From NCBI GenBank assembly GCA_963920575.1, contig OY986974.1, forward strand, positions 6,341,283 to 6,405,282: 64,000 bases of DNA, given 5' to 3'. The notes beneath the pieces were generated by a model. It did not search any database. It saw only the letters and a list, made by a program, of their open reading frames with translations, and was not told the origin of the DNA. This document shows, piece after piece, positions 24,107-35,993 of the stretch. Made by a program: the position numbers and the translations under genes. Position 1 is the first letter of the stretch; each line of letters starts with the position of its first letter. This stretch comes from Narthecium ossifragum (Eukaryota > Streptophyta > Magnoliopsida > Dioscoreales > Nartheciaceae).

Positions 24107-24548
24107 TGCTCTATTCCTCGAAAAAAAAGAGAAAGAGAGAAAAGAAAAGAAAAAAAAATATGATTAGTGTTGAATAAAACATGTCACATGTTCAATTGAT
24201 TTGAATTGCTAAGGATGATTGATCTTGATTGGCTCCCTACTTAGATGATTACAAAACCCCGATTACTTGGTTGCTCCTTTCACGACACGGGATTGTTCAG
24301 TTAGGTTTTAATTGTGTAAAGTGCTTTGAAGTCTTGGAAGTATATCATTTATGTTCTTATTCATTTGCTTTTTACTTAGCCATGACTTGAGAGATAAAAT
24401 TCGTGTATGGAAATCTACTTTGAGCATCGGAGTTGAGAATTGCTTGCATATGAATCAATGCATTGTATTTTGACAAATTAGTGGTTTTGGTTGTTTGTTT
24501 GTTTTTGTGTTTATTTCTTTTTGGCTTTGCTCGAGGATGAGCAAAGTG

Positions 24549-24562
24549 TAAGTTGGGGGGTG
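24549..24562 (+). other. 3' polypurine tract
   Basis: TAAGTTGGGGGGTG lies directly before the 3' LTR start at 24563, where plus-strand DNA synthesis would be primed. Confidence 0.8.
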
Positions 24563-26190
24563 TGATGAGACGTGAAAAGTACATAAATTAACCCCTTAAT
24601 TTACATTTATTACTCTTCGAGCAAGGTATGTATTTCAGGTACAAGAGTGCTCAACAGAAGTTAGATCAACTTTGGAGCTTAAACGAGCCTATTCGAGCAC
24701 ATTTAGGTACATGGGTCAACTTCAAAGATTAAACTGTACCTTCTTAGGAAGAACCAGATAATGTGCCATATATGATTGGAAAGCTCTGGAAGTCTAGTTT
24801 CTGGAGAATTTTACGGTTCATGATTCTGAGTTTCCTAGATGAAGTTATGGCATTTTTCGTACCAATGCGCAGTGCTGAATGACAAAAGAGATAATATGCA
24901 GACAAGAAGATCGATCTTTTGTGTATAAAAGATCGATCTTTGTACTGTAGCAGAGAGCAATAATTCAAAGGATCGATCTTCTCCCTATAGAAGATCCATC
25001 TTCCGCGGGCACAGTCAGTTTTACAGGATAAAAAGATCGATCTTCACCCCTAGAAGATCGATCTTTCAGTGCCAGTTAAGCAAAATGAAGGGCCTAGATG
25101 TAAGCCGAAGGGGAGAAGCTTGAGGGCTATAAATACCAAACTTTGGGCTCTTATTGGGGATTCCTTTGGACAAGAAGGGGCTAAGGAAAGGGGCAATCCC
25201 CTTGGGCAAGGAAGGGAGCTCTCATCCAAGAGGGAGGAGATTGATGAAGAAGAGGATCCATCTCTTCTCCATGGCTTCTCCATCGAAGATGAGTAGCTAA
25301 TCTATTTACCTAGTGGAATACCATGATGTTTTAGGTTTTTATTTGTAGTTTTCTTTGGATTTGGATATTGTAATCCTTATGAGACAAATTGTATGAATTT
25401 ATTCTTCATTTCTATATCTTTGTAGTGGGATTCTAATGTTGGATGGATGGATTCTTTGGTTTGCATAAGCTAGAACCTTGTGCCCAATAGGTGTTTGTTG
25501 ATATTCCCCAATGAGTAGGTTGTGCTAGAACCATGACCACTTGTGTTGAAGGGAGTCTTGGCTCTAGGTTAGGGACTTGGTTGTGCTAGAACCACTCCAA
25601 TCCACATCTAACTTAGCATCTATCCTATCTTTTATAGTGTTTTGGATTCGAGATGCTAGAACCATCTCGATCCATTACGATATTTCATACAACCCAATTC
25701 CTTGCGACGAGATGATCCTAACCCAACCTCTCGTTAGCGATGATCGTAGCTAATCCCTCGATCGCCGACTTTCTAGCATACACCTTTTGCGACGGATAGT
25801 CCTTATCCGGTTATTCGTTAGCGATGACCTTTGTTAGCCACAAGGTAGTCGATATTGTAGTGTCTCGATAGTATTGCACATCTTGATTCATTAGAAAGTT
25901 ATGATTGAGCTTAATCCGGATTGGGATTCCCTAGGATCTCTCTCTATCCATTGAATCATTTACATGCTTTCTTAGTTTTCTTATCATAAAACCCAAAAAC
26001 CATTTCTTTTATTATCCTTGTAGGAACACTTAGATTGAGCTTGGTAGTTTAATGGTTTCCTTACGCATTCCCTGTGGATTCGACTCGGACTCACCGCTAG
26101 CTACCCCAAAGGTAGTTAGTTAGGAGTTTGACTATAAATTTGTAATTTTGATTGGGCGTGTTAAGCCGTGACACTTTCCACGTTCCATCA
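24563..26190 (+). repeat. 3' LTR of the non-autonomous element (1628 bp)
   Basis: Starts TGATGAGACG and ends CACGTTCCATCA. GATCGATC pairs start at 24909/24931, 24971/24993 and 25035/25056 (22, 22 and 21 bp). The TATA box CTATAAATAC is at 25127-25136. It is shorter than the 5' LTR mainly through one 17-bp deletion near 24628. Confidence 0.9.
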
Positions 26191-26195
26191 ATATC

Positions 26196-26579
26196 TTCTA
26201 ATTCCACTGTCTTCTTCCCATAAAGTAATGTTGTCACCATATGATCCCAGGAAGGGGGAAGAGACATCAGTAGAATCAGCGCCTTGTCATCCCCCTTGAA
26301 CTTCTCCTTTACCTTCAACAAATCACTGATGATTTGATTGAAGGTGTTGATGTGTTGGACCAAATCAAATCCCTCCAACATCATCAGCCCATAAAGCTTC
26401 TGCTTCGGATGCAACGTTCTGGAGAGAGTCTTGGACATATAACGACTCTCCAACTTCAACCAGACCGCCACCGGAGACTCTTCGTCCATGATGTGATACA
26501 TCACCTCATCTGCCAAACAATTCTGAAACTTGTATGCCTTTTGTTCTTTTTTCTCTCCATTGAAGCGAAAGGAATGTAA
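26196..26579 (-). pseudogene. Ty1/copia gag N-terminal part
   Basis: The frame at 26097-26516 encodes MADEVMYHIMDEESPVAVWL and KQKLYGLMMLEGFDLVQHIN, typical of the copia gag domain, up to LEDI at the ATATC target duplication. Coding similarity seems to extend upstream of the ATG to about 26574, but the usual gag start and the TGGTATCAGAGC primer-binding site are absent. The gag 5' end is therefore probably deleted. It continues at 19688 beyond the nested element. Confidence 0.8.
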
Positions 26580-26710
26580 CTTTTAATAGATGATTACAAG
26601 TTTGTGAGTATCATGATGATGATCACGCTTGATTGCTAATTATGATAAAGTTTCAACTTTATCAAAAGCATAAGAATGAAACATTTTGATGATAGTTTGG
26701 TGTACATACA

Positions 26711-27078
26711 TGTTGGTGGAATCCTTATTTAGCGATGGCAATCACACACAAGAAAGCACACAAGAAACTCAGAGATTTATGTGGTTCGGCAAATTGCCTA
26801 CATCCATGGGAGAGAGGGGGCGGATTTCACTATGCAAAATATGAGGGTTACAATAGCTCTCTCTACGGCCACTCCAATATATCTTTTTTTCTCCACCCTA
26901 ACCCTAGGTTACATGAGTATTTATAGTCCTCATAACATAACCTAATCTGGATCGGGTCTAAAGAGTAAATAGATCAAACCCGCTTAAGCAGCGAGGGCGC
27001 TACCCCGGACCCCAATAACTCTGCGTAGTGTGTTATAGTCGAGCCAACGACAGAATCTAAGGCACTCAATGCACAACA
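26711..27078 (-). mobile_element. Ty1/copia 5' LTR core
   Basis: Same TGTTG..CAACA core as 15943-16332 with a few deletions (368 against 390 bp). No target duplication pairs the outer flanks (CATAC or GAAAC on the left, ATACC on the right), so the copia ends were rearranged or the true LTR limits differ. Confidence 0.75.
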
Positions 27079-28352
27079 ATACCACTATTTGATAATTGAA
27101 GCATCCTATTGTGCGAGGTCATTACCATTTGAAATTTATATCTTTACATTCTCTGTCATTTCTAAGAAGAAGTACGATTAATGTAATAAAAATCGAATCA
27201 TCCAATTTATGATACAAATGTTCATACAAGATTTTACGTGGCAACGGGTCGGGCTCGTTTAAACTTGAATCTATCTATGTTCGCTATGAGAGCTTTTCGA
27301 TTCGAGCAAGCTATAGCCCTAGCTGGCACAAATCGAGTCATTGCCTAGGGAGACAACTCTCACATTTCAAATGTCATAATCAAACACAAATGAGTGTTAT
27401 GCGTGCAAAATCAAGCCTTTACGAGCCGTTTGATACTTAGTTTGTTGAAACTCCTCAACGAGTCTATTTAACAAACCCTAATAAACTGCTCAGTCGGAAT
27501 CAATTCTTGAAGTCCGGCAATATTTCAGCTTGATTTTGTCAAACTTGAATTCAAATGTATGTATTCAATCACCATCTTCCACCATGAATCACATAATTTA
27601 TTCCCAAAATATTATCTTTTGCATAAAAAAAATAAAGCAAGGATTAAAAAAAAAAGGTGTTACAAGAGAAATTGAGCCTTAAAAGAGATGAGCCTACATG
27701 TGTTAAAAGACTGTTGGCCTAGCGTAGCTTGTAATCAACTCGGGGCAAGGGAGAGTGATCAGGGTCGGCTCATCTAGATCGAGTGAGTCCAGCTCGATTG
27801 AGTCGAGCCGCTTGATTATTGCCTAATTTTCTGACAATATCATAAAACCCGCTGAAAACATAGGGTCATTTCATATAATTAAGTTAGTCATGTTGAAAAT
27901 ATATAATTAAGTTATGAAATGACCAAGACGTCCTTGAACATGATGACAAAAATTGAAAAAATATATAGATATACCCATTATATCTAATTTAGTAACATCT
28001 CCCATATTTTCTTATGAAACTAAAACTAGCCGAAACGACCCTCTTTATTTTCACGGGGTTTTGCGATATTGTCAAAAATTTCATGAGTTTTGTAATATTT
28101 ACTATATTTTTGATGGTTTTATAATATTAACCATAATAACAAAGATTTTTTTTGGCAAATACCCATCCTCCAATATGGCAATATTCATATTATACCTTCG
28201 CTTTTATCGATTTTTATTTTATTTTATTGACAAAAAAACATTTGGTCAGGCTGCTGCCTGGAACCCGCCAAATATATACCAAAAGCTTCCATCTTTTCTG
28301 TTTTGCATACAAACTCTAAAGTTTATGCTTAACCATGGCGATCTGTTGTTAA
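27079..28352. other. AT-rich intergenic DNA upstream of the PPR gene
   Basis: No coding region or delimited repeat recognised. The frame at 27953-28567 is low-complexity and lacks family motifs. A TATA-like AAATATATACC lies at about 28269-28279, some 75 bp before the first possible ATG of the PPR gene. Confidence 0.5.
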
Positions 28353-30599
28353 TTGCCACGATTTGGAAGCGGGCTGCTGCACTTATTTTTCCATTCCAAA
28401 CGCTTGGAAATCGAAGACCATGCCTTGCTCCGGTTGTTCTCTTCTTCCCGTCGTCGAGTTATGATGAAAAGATTGAATCTTGCGGCGCATGCCGGCAGAA
28501 AGCTGTTACCTTTTCATGGGCAGCCCATTGCTTCGTTCTGTTCTTCGAAAGGCGGCAGTTTGGATAGCCACAAGCCTGATTCGGAGAATGAGTGGGAGAA
28601 ACTACTCAAGCCCTTTGGTCTCAGCGAGCTTCGGACGTCTCTCAATTGGGTCACCCCTCAAAGACTATGTAAGTTGCTCCAGCTTCCCCTCGATGTCTCG
28701 GCTTCGATGGATATCTTCAATTGGGCAGGCACCCAACATGGCTATTCTCATTCTTTCGATGTTTACAATGTTATCATCAACAAATTATGTGAGGCCGGAG
28801 AGTTTAAGATGGTATATGAGTTGTTGCAGCGGTCAAGAGAAGAAAAAATTGTTCTTAAAGAGCGGTTGTTCATAAAGATAATGAATTGTTATGGTAAGGC
28901 TGGATTGCCAGGAAGAGCATTAGAGATGCTCGATGAAATGCACGAAGGGTTTGGTTGTAAACCCACATTTCGATCTTACAATGTGGCGTTGGATATCTTA
29001 GTCAGTGGAAACTGCTTTCAGATGGCTGCTAATTTGTTTTACAAAATGCTGCAAAGAGGAGTACCTCCTACCACCTTTACTTTCTCAATTGTGATTAAAG
29101 CATTGTGCTCGATGCGAGAGGTGGACTCGGCTTGCTCTCTCCTTAGGGGTATGGCGAAGCATGGTTGCGTGCCTGATTCAATCCTGTATCGGACTCTCAT
29201 TCGTGCTCTTTACAAGGAGAATAGAGCGAAGGATGCGTTGAAGCTATTAGAGGAGATGCTTCTCATGGGTTGTTCTCCGGATGTCGGTACCTTCAACGAT
29301 ATCATTCATGCGCTTTGCAATATAGGTTGTCTGCAAGAAGCAGCTAGGTTGGTCGACAGGATGCTGCTTCGTGGTTGTACCCCAAACGTGCTGACTTATG
29401 GAGTTCTATTGCAAGGTTTGTGTAGGAAAGGCCAACTGAATGAAGCAAAAGTGTTGCTGAGTCAAGCGCCTGACGTGAATGAGGTTTTGTTTAATACGGT
29501 GATCAAGGGGTACTTGACGGAAGGAAGGTTCAGCGAAGCCAAAGAGATGTATGATGATATGGCACGCAAGGGCTGTAATCCTGATGTTTTCACATACAAC
29601 ATCATCATCAGTGGCCTCTGCAAGGCAGGAAGATTAGATTCAGCAAGACAGTTACTTAACGAGATGGAGGCAAAGGGTTGCATGCCACATATCATTGCTT
29701 ACACAGCTTTGATTAATAGGTTCTGCAAAGATGGTCGGTGGGAGGAAACCAGCCAGATTTTGGAGGAGATGTCTTCGAAGGGTCTAGCTTTAAACACTGT
29801 GACATACAATTGCCTTATCAGTGGGCTATGTAGGGACAAAAAAATCAATGAGGCCATTAAACTGACTAAAAGAATGAAGACTGAAGGGTGCAAGCCTGAT
29901 ATATTCACCTTTAATTCCCTGATATATGGTTTGTGCCAAGCTGAGCAAATAGAAGAAGCATTCCATTTGTATGAAAATTTGTTGCTGGATGGTGTTATTG
30001 CTAACAGAGTGACATATAACACCCTAATTCAAGGATTATTAAAGAGAAGACAGTGGCAAGAAGCTTTAAGACTCAAAGATCAGATGGTTTTTCATGGCTT
30101 TTTACTCGATAGTATAACCTACAATGTACTAATAAAAGCCCTTTGTGAGGATGGAGAAGTGGAGAAAGGTATGGGACTGTTTGAGGAGATGATCACACAG
30201 GGTATAAGACCGAGTGTTGTTTCGTACAGCCTTCTTATAAATGGGCTTTGTAGAGTGAGACGAGTACATGATGCTCTTGAGCTTTTAAAAGAAATGCTTC
30301 AGCGGGGTTTCACACCTGATATTGTCACTTATAACAGTCTAATGAATGGACTATGCAAGATGGGATGGATGCGTGCAGCTTTGAACCTTTTAGATAAGCT
30401 ACATGCTGAAGGGCTGGAACCTGACACAATTTCCTACAATATTCTTCTTAGCTTTCATTGCAAGGCACACATGCTGGATGATGCCAACAGGCTTCTGAAC
30501 AGAGCAGTTAATAGTGGAATCATGCCTAATGTTCTCACTTGGGATATAATGGTGAACAATTTTGTTAAAGAGCACAACCTGTTAGTACCAGAGGTCTAA
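28353..30599 (+). CDS. MTL1-like: P-class PPR protein, MTL1/At5g64320-like, probably mitochondrial
   Basis: Intronless frame of 748 codons, as is usual for plant PPR genes. From about residue 135 it contains 17 consecutive roughly 35-residue PPR motifs and a partial last one (e.g. VTYNCLISGLCRDKKINEAI, VTYNSLMNGLCKMGWMRAAL), with no E or DYW extension, so it is a P-class RNA-binding protein. The conserved pre-PPR block NEWEKLLKPFGL and the short seventh motif ending SQAPDVNE match my memory of Arabidopsis At5g64320, a mitochondrial translation factor for nad7 mRNA; the ortholog call is an inference. The Arg/Ser-rich N-terminus fits an organelle presequence. Translation could also start at the ATG at 28461 (MMKRLNLAAHAGRKLL). 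It converges on the NPH3-family gene. Confidence 0.93.
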   Translation: MPRFGSGLLHLFFHSKRLEIEDHALLRLFSSSRRRVMMKRLNLAAHAGRKLLPFHGQPIASFCSSKGGSLDSHKPDSENEWEKLLKPFGLSELRTSLNWVTPQRLCKLLQLPLDVSASMDIFNWAGTQHGYSHSFDVYNVIINKLCEAGEFKMVYELLQRSREEKIVLKERLFIKIMNCYGKAGLPGRALEMLDEMHEGFGCKPTFRSYNVALDILVSGNCFQMAANLFYKMLQRGVPPTTFTFSIVIKALCSMREVDSACSLLRGMAKHGCVPDSILYRTLIRALYKENRAKDALKLLEEMLLMGCSPDVGTFNDIIHALCNIGCLQEAARLVDRMLLRGCTPNVLTYGVLLQGLCRKGQLNEAKVLLSQAPDVNEVLFNTVIKGYLTEGRFSEAKEMYDDMARKGCNPDVFTYNIIISGLCKAGRLDSARQLLNEMEAKGCMPHIIAYTALINRFCKDGRWEETSQILEEMSSKGLALNTVTYNCLISGLCRDKKINEAIKLTKRMKTEGCKPDIFTFNSLIYGLCQAEQIEEAFHLYENLLLDGVIANRVTYNTLIQGLLKRRQWQEALRLKDQMVFHGFLLDSITYNVLIKALCEDGEVEKGMGLFEEMITQGIRPSVVSYSLLINGLCRVRRVHDALELLKEMLQRGFTPDIVTYNSLMNGLCKMGWMRAALNLLDKLHAEGLEPDTISYNILLSFHCKAHMLDDANRLLNRAVNSGIMPNVLTWDIMVNNFVKEHNLLVPEV

Positions 30600-31611
30600 G
30601 GAACTCGGAATCAACCATTGATGCAGCTTTAGTGATCTGACTTGTCCTATCTTCAAAATGCTTCAAATTGGACCAGATAATGCATATCCTGTCGAGTTGG
30701 CAAGACATTAGCCGAATGGGTTGAATATCTGGTTCTGTTCTATGACTCCACATGACATAAGTTCACATAGGCCTCTGATGGAGACACAGCATCTCTGATT
30801 TGGTATATTTCCACATTCTACTTTTTGTTCACATACTGTCGCTATCGATTAGCAAATTTTGCACAGAACTTACAATCTTGCCTTACTGTGCTCACTTTAA
30901 TAAGCTTCAGAAATTTAAACCAGTTAAGCAACTACATCTCAAAAATTCTTGACAACCAAGTTAGACTACTTTTACTGTTAGGTCTTCTTAGTCTTGGCTG
31001 ATCTGGGAGAAAATGGCAAAACTGTGTAATTAGACAATGTGAAAATCAACCTTCATTAAGCAATTCTATTTTGGGTGGAATTGAGCTTCACCAATGTAAT
31101 CTAGCTTGTGTAGAGACTGATTGATAAATAAGCACAAGTACCTGGGTAGTACGTTTGTAAAACTTTCCTGTTTAAGAATCAATCATGATTGTTCAAGTGT
31201 CACTTTATTTTACTAGGAGTTAGATTCAACTACAGGAATTAAATGGAACACCAGTAGTTCCTCCATAGTTTAACCTTAAGTTCTTTTCAGATTCTTCCAT
31301 TAAATGCAAGCCTATCTTGCTTGGCTGGATTGATAGGTATATATCATTGAAGTACAAGACAACTTTACTTGAAACCACCTGGGTTATGTATATGCTGTGA
31401 TCATGCTAGTATTTTTGAATTGATCACTGAATCTCAGAGTTTCTCTTTTTCTTCCCCTTCATTCAAAGGGAAATCTTCATCCTCATTTGGTAGTTTCAAA
31501 TGGGTCTATCTTATACTGTAGAGTTATTTAACAATCTTACATCTCATGTGATGGTTTGCTTCTACAAACATGTCAGCCACTTGATAGACCAGAAGGTGCT
31601 TGTTTTATTTT
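30600..31611. other. Intergenic region between two convergent genes
   Basis: AT-rich 3' flanks of the PPR gene (+) and the NPH3-family gene (-). No further gene or repeat was recognised. Both polyadenylation sites must lie here, but I could not choose between the AATAAA-like stretches. Confidence 0.6.
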
Positions 31612-34361
31612 TTATTTCCCTTTTCCTAGCATAGCTATTCTCCTGAAAACCTTGAGTAGGCTATTAGCATACTTCTTCTGGGAAGTCCAACCCATAGAAC
31701 CAATGCAGCTACCAACCTGTCCAGGAGGGTTTCTCTTCTTATGTTCTATTTTTCTCTTGGAGCCAAACAATCGAATGCCCTGTGTTCTTGAAGCTTTTTG
31801 CTCTGATCCTTTCTCTGTGTTTTCCCACTGAAGACTTTCTTTTAGGGAGCTCAGTTCCTGTTCAAGTACCTGAATTCTAAAGCTTGTGGACTCATAGTCT
31901 GCTTTAGTGAGTTCTGACCTCTGCATCCTTAGCTCTTTCTGTAATAGAGTACCCAGCGACATGCCTCCAATTGCAATTTCTTCACTTGCAGGTTTATAGG
32001 GGCTTTCTCCTATTACTTGACTTTTAGGAAGTTGGTACATTGAGCTTGAAAATCTTCCAGATAGCTCCCCAGAATGCATGAACCTGAAAGAGTCAGAACA
32101 CTCTTTGAATGCCTGGTGTGTGCGCAATTGCTGCACAAACAGTGCTTGGACTATCAGGTGCACCGGCATCTGCTCATTTTGAACTGCTTGGATGGATATA
32201 TCCTGTGACAGCTTTTGACAGTTAATATAACTACACACCATTGCCTTTTCATCACTAGATAAATGGGGGTGTGCCTGGGAAAATAGAGCACCAAGATGTC
32301 AGCAAGGACATAATATTTGCAGATCTACGATTTTAAGTCATATTTTTCTTTCAGCATGATAAGGTGGTAAGCAGAATTCGAAACAATGACGTGAACAGTT
32401 AGTCGACATTGTTGAAAGTCTTTAAAAGCTTACCAATAAGAAGATGTTCATTGCTCGATATAGGTGATCATGGGACTCTCGTTCAGCTGATGGTATTATT
32501 GCAATAAGTTCCACGAATCTACCAGGCCCCAGGTAAGGATCAACTGCAACCTTTGAGAGATAAATATCCCATAATTCGGCAACAATGGAGTTATTATTTG
32601 AAGGGGTATATCCACTATGAACTGTCTCGTTCTTGGATGTTACATAGCTCGATACAATTCTCACCATTGTTTTGAACTCTGCTGATGATGTAAGTGATTC
32701 TATACTGCTTTCAGGAAGGAGAAGATCTTCCGCTTTCGCCAAGTGTAGGAGATGGGCAACATGATCTTCTAGCTTCTTCCTGCTGTCACTACTTAGAGTG
32801 AGTGTAAGGGATCTTGACAGCAAGGCGAAGTAAAATGCCACAGGAATCACTCTGCAAGCCTTCTCGTGCACTGGAAGCAACTCAATAGTACCTTGTAAGA
32901 TTGCCGAGACCTTGATATTAACATCATTGGCCCCATCCTGTTCAGCAGTGTTCTCCCAAAATCTTCGTGTTTTCTTTGATAGCACCCATTTGTTGGCATA
33001 GAATATGATAATGGGACTCACATACTTCTCCTTCATGCCTTGTCTTCTCATGGAGCTGATTATCCTTCTAAAGAATTCGAAGGGCAGGGCTATGAGATCC
33101 TTAATCCACAAGTCTTGACCAGCTATCTCCTTGACTTTCTCGCAGTTCCAAGCTCTACCAGCAAGGGCCTCAAGGGTGACAACAGCATGATCTCTTCTTT
33201 CCTCAGGATCAAGGATTTCCATGCAGGCCATGAAAGCCAGTGATTCAACGCATCGGCTCACAATCAGAAGCTCTTCAGCCCATGGTTGTAGTGGTTGACA
33301 CTTTTGAAGTACTATCAGAGTATCATCCCAGTTCTGTAACACAACTTGGTTAAGATACAGGTCTGATCTCTCGCAGAGATTCCGTGGTGCATAGTTTTCT
33401 GTCATCTCAAGAAAATACGCTGCACACCGGAGAGCGGAGACATTAAAAGGATCCAATTGAAATGCAGGGTCATATGTAAATAGAGCAACCATCTCAAAAG
33501 TTTCAGATCCTCCAGGAAAATTTTCAGGCAATTCTATGTCAAGGGACTTGAGCAATGCCTTCTTGAAGTAGCCACACTTTGAAAGCAGAGGGGACTGCAA
33601 CCAAGCAAGCAAATAATGAAAGGTTTGATTGTCACAGTTTCCTATGGAATGACTGTTGAAGTTCTTTTTAATATCCTGACCTCATGGAGATTGAGGACAA
33701 TACCATCAACCTGAATGCGAAGAGATGTAGGCAAACCAGTCTCTTGGCTCCTGAAAAAAGTAAGAAAGTGGTAGCAATGAGTGAAACTATTTTGTGGGTT
33801 CAAATCTCGGATTTCTCTCTTGAAGGGGCCCTAAACGAGGGTAAAAGGCTAAAGGTGGATGCAGATGTGAGACGCAAGATTGTCAGGTAAGGACATCTTT
33901 ATATGAATATCTGACAGAATTAGAGCAAATACAGCTGCACTGAAGCTTACTAAGAACATTTTGTTGTAAGCTAAGGTGTGCAACAAGGCACCTGCATAAG
34001 AAACATGCTAAGAATACTTGCTCATATCAAAATGCATCCAAATCTTGCTCGAGTTTCAGTCCTTTGAGTTGACAACAGAAGAAAATCACTCAACAGTGAC
34101 CTGAATGTAAAAGGAGGATTATGCTTTTATGTAATGGCTTTATTCTGTATGATGGATGATACAAAAGGGTTCTCAGTATTACAGTATCTGCATGTTCCTT
34201 GAATCATGTCAACATGCTATTTTCAATGCATTCAATCTAAGTTCAGTATTGAAGTGCATAACATACCATTCTAGAACTCTTTTCCGCAGCAAGGCGCCTG
34301 CATTCGGACTCGAGAAAGGACTCAGCCAGAGTGGGCTGGCTTTTGCACTGGAGAACTCCAT
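31612..34361 (-). CDS. NPH3-family BTB protein, At5g48130-like
   Basis: Four coding exons read from frame and splice sites: 34361-34267, 33750-33681, 33594-32434 and 32274-31612. They sum to 1989 bp, 662 residues plus stop. Every intron is GT-AG, and both split junctions restore the frame (the Trp codon across intron 1, LHE/SPLL across intron 2). The order is a short Ser/Pro-rich N-terminus, a BTB-like part (SQETGLPTSLRIQVDG, LLSKCGYFKKALL, FPGGSETFEMVALF), the NPH3 domain (NLCERSDLYLNQVVLQNWDD, WIKDLIALPFEFFRRIISSM, HLSSDEKAMVCSYINCQKLS), a short coiled coil (QVLEQELSSLKESL) and a basic tail. The family supplies plant-specific adaptors, some acting with cullin-3 or phototropin. The BTB part is divergent, so ligase function is not assured. 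A TATA-like CTATAAAAATAG lies at 34907-34918 (minus strand). Confidence 0.93.
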
Positions 34362-35993
34362 CTCTCCCTAAACACTGATCACTGCAGCAACACCTCCTGT
34401 TCTATAGGATCAACAGGAGTCTTTGCAGGACAAAGTATGATGTTGGTTCATCTCGCTTCAACTCAAAGCTCAGAAGAAAACCATGCAAAGGAGAAGAAAC
34501 ACTGTAGAGGATTCCGACATGCAAGCAATATGTAAGTACTTGGAGATGTCAAGCAGAGCCGGAAAAGATGGTGAGTAGAGAAAAAGGAAAGCTGGGTGGC
34601 AATGGTTGTATAAGTCTTGGTTTGCTTGGATTACATGCGAACAAGCAGAGTCTCTCATGGTTTTGTAAGCCCCAATGCTTTTGGAGTCAATGGTGTGAAA
34701 GAGAGGATAACAGTAAATGAGGGCGCACGAATGGGAGTTGAATCCTAGTTTTCAGGCATGGAACTCGGAACTCTAGAAGAAGGAAGGTTTCTTGAGAAGT
34801 GTGGTTTGGGGAAGTGGGAACCAACCTTTCTTATCTTGCACTCACTTTGCTCCGCCGTTGTTATATTTACTAGGATTTTGGCTCTAGATAGAGTGATCTA
34901 ATTAGTCTATTTTTATAGGAAAAACTAGTTCTGACCACTTAAATAGCTCAAGTGGTTGTACTTAATTGGACGATGATTCATGGGATAAATCTCCTGAGAC
35001 CGCTAATTTTGCAATAAAATAGTAATAATAATGGTGCATTGCACCTATATGAGACTAAGAATATATGTAGGGATGATTTTTGCCTGTGATATAGATTGCA
35101 TATGTAACTGAGACACTCGAAAGAAGTCGACCACAGATCCGATAGTGAGTAGAGGTTCATTGTCTATTGTGTTTACCATAAGAAGACAAGATACAAGACT
35201 CAACTAATAAAATAATAAAAATAAAATAATCTCTCCTTAGTGGTTAGAGGTTTCTAAACTAGAATTAGAAGGTCCAACTATTCAGAAAAGAGAACAAAAA
35301 GGCTAGTTGAGCTAATTTGAGAAGAAAAATTGGTCAGTGCGGTGAACAGTTTTCTTATAATGACCAAGGTGATCATATACTCAGAATACTCTTTGTTCCC
35401 TGGCGACTGGTCAAGCTAAATATGCCTGAGAAGGCACGGCGTCGGAAAACTCGGGTGAGTTTAATAACTCCGGCAACACTGCCCCACTAAACCCGGGCAT
35501 CTCCGTCTCCAACTTCCAAAAACCCCCCATCTCTCCTCAGCCTCTCGTTTCTCGATATGAACATATAGCTCCATCCCATCCTTCCAATTTCAGACCCAAC
35601 GGCTAGCAATAAATCCTCAAAATCGCACGAGATATCCACCGTTTTAAGTAAATAGTGTATATTTGAGAGCTTTTTTATTGGATCTGATGGGAATTCCCAG
35701 CTTAGATCCGCAACTTTAGACTTTTTACCACTTTGACTGATTTGTCAGCTACAATAAGAATAACAAAGAATGCAGCAGTAATGCAAACAAGAGAAGGAGA
35801 ATGCGCAACACAACAATAGGCTAGTTTCTTATATTGCAACTGCCCACAAGTCTTGTTGGAACAATCAAGATTTGAGATTTTTGAACAATGACATCAGGAA
35901 CCAAATTCAAAGCAGACAGATTAAATATCAGACAACACTGCATAGGATGGTTAATCTGTACAATAGATAATGGCAGCTAAGGATGCCAGAGCA
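34362..35993. other. Intergenic region between NPH3-family and thymidine kinase genes
   Basis: Holds the 5' UTR and promoter of the NPH3-family gene and the 3' flank of the thymidine kinase gene. A TATA-like sequence is at 34907-34918 (minus). A GC-richer block at 35390-35600 has no coding frame that I recognise. No delimited repeat was found. Confidence 0.55.

Larger units (their letters stand above)
19694..26190 (+). mobile_element. Non-autonomous LTR retrotransposon nested in copia
   Basis: Complete 6497-bp element: LTRs 19694-21337 and 24563-26190, ends TGATG..CATCA, exact target duplication ATATC at 19689-19693 and 26191-26195. The 3.2-kb interior has a tRNA-Asp primer-binding site, one intact ORF (21620-23044) and a polypurine tract, but no protease, RT, RNase H or integrase. 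The two LTRs look almost identical apart from one deletion of about 17 bp, which points to a recent insertion mobilised in trans. The primer-binding site and a gag-like motif suggest descent from an Athila/Tat-type gypsy element (inference). Confidence 0.92.

Noticed and set aside
27953..28567. 204-codon plus-strand frame overlapping the PPR gene start
   Set aside because: AT-rich, Phe/Ile-rich peptide with no motif; its last third is the PPR gene read in another frame.
33795..33812. GGGTTCAAATCTC, resembling a tRNA B box
   Set aside because: No A box, anticodon arm or acceptor stem can be built around it; it lies in intron 1 of the NPH3-family gene.
33684..33890. Plus-strand frame with a GT splice-like end
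   Set aside because: The minus strand here holds the second coding exon of the NPH3-family gene with matching splice sites and frame, which explains the conserved sequence.
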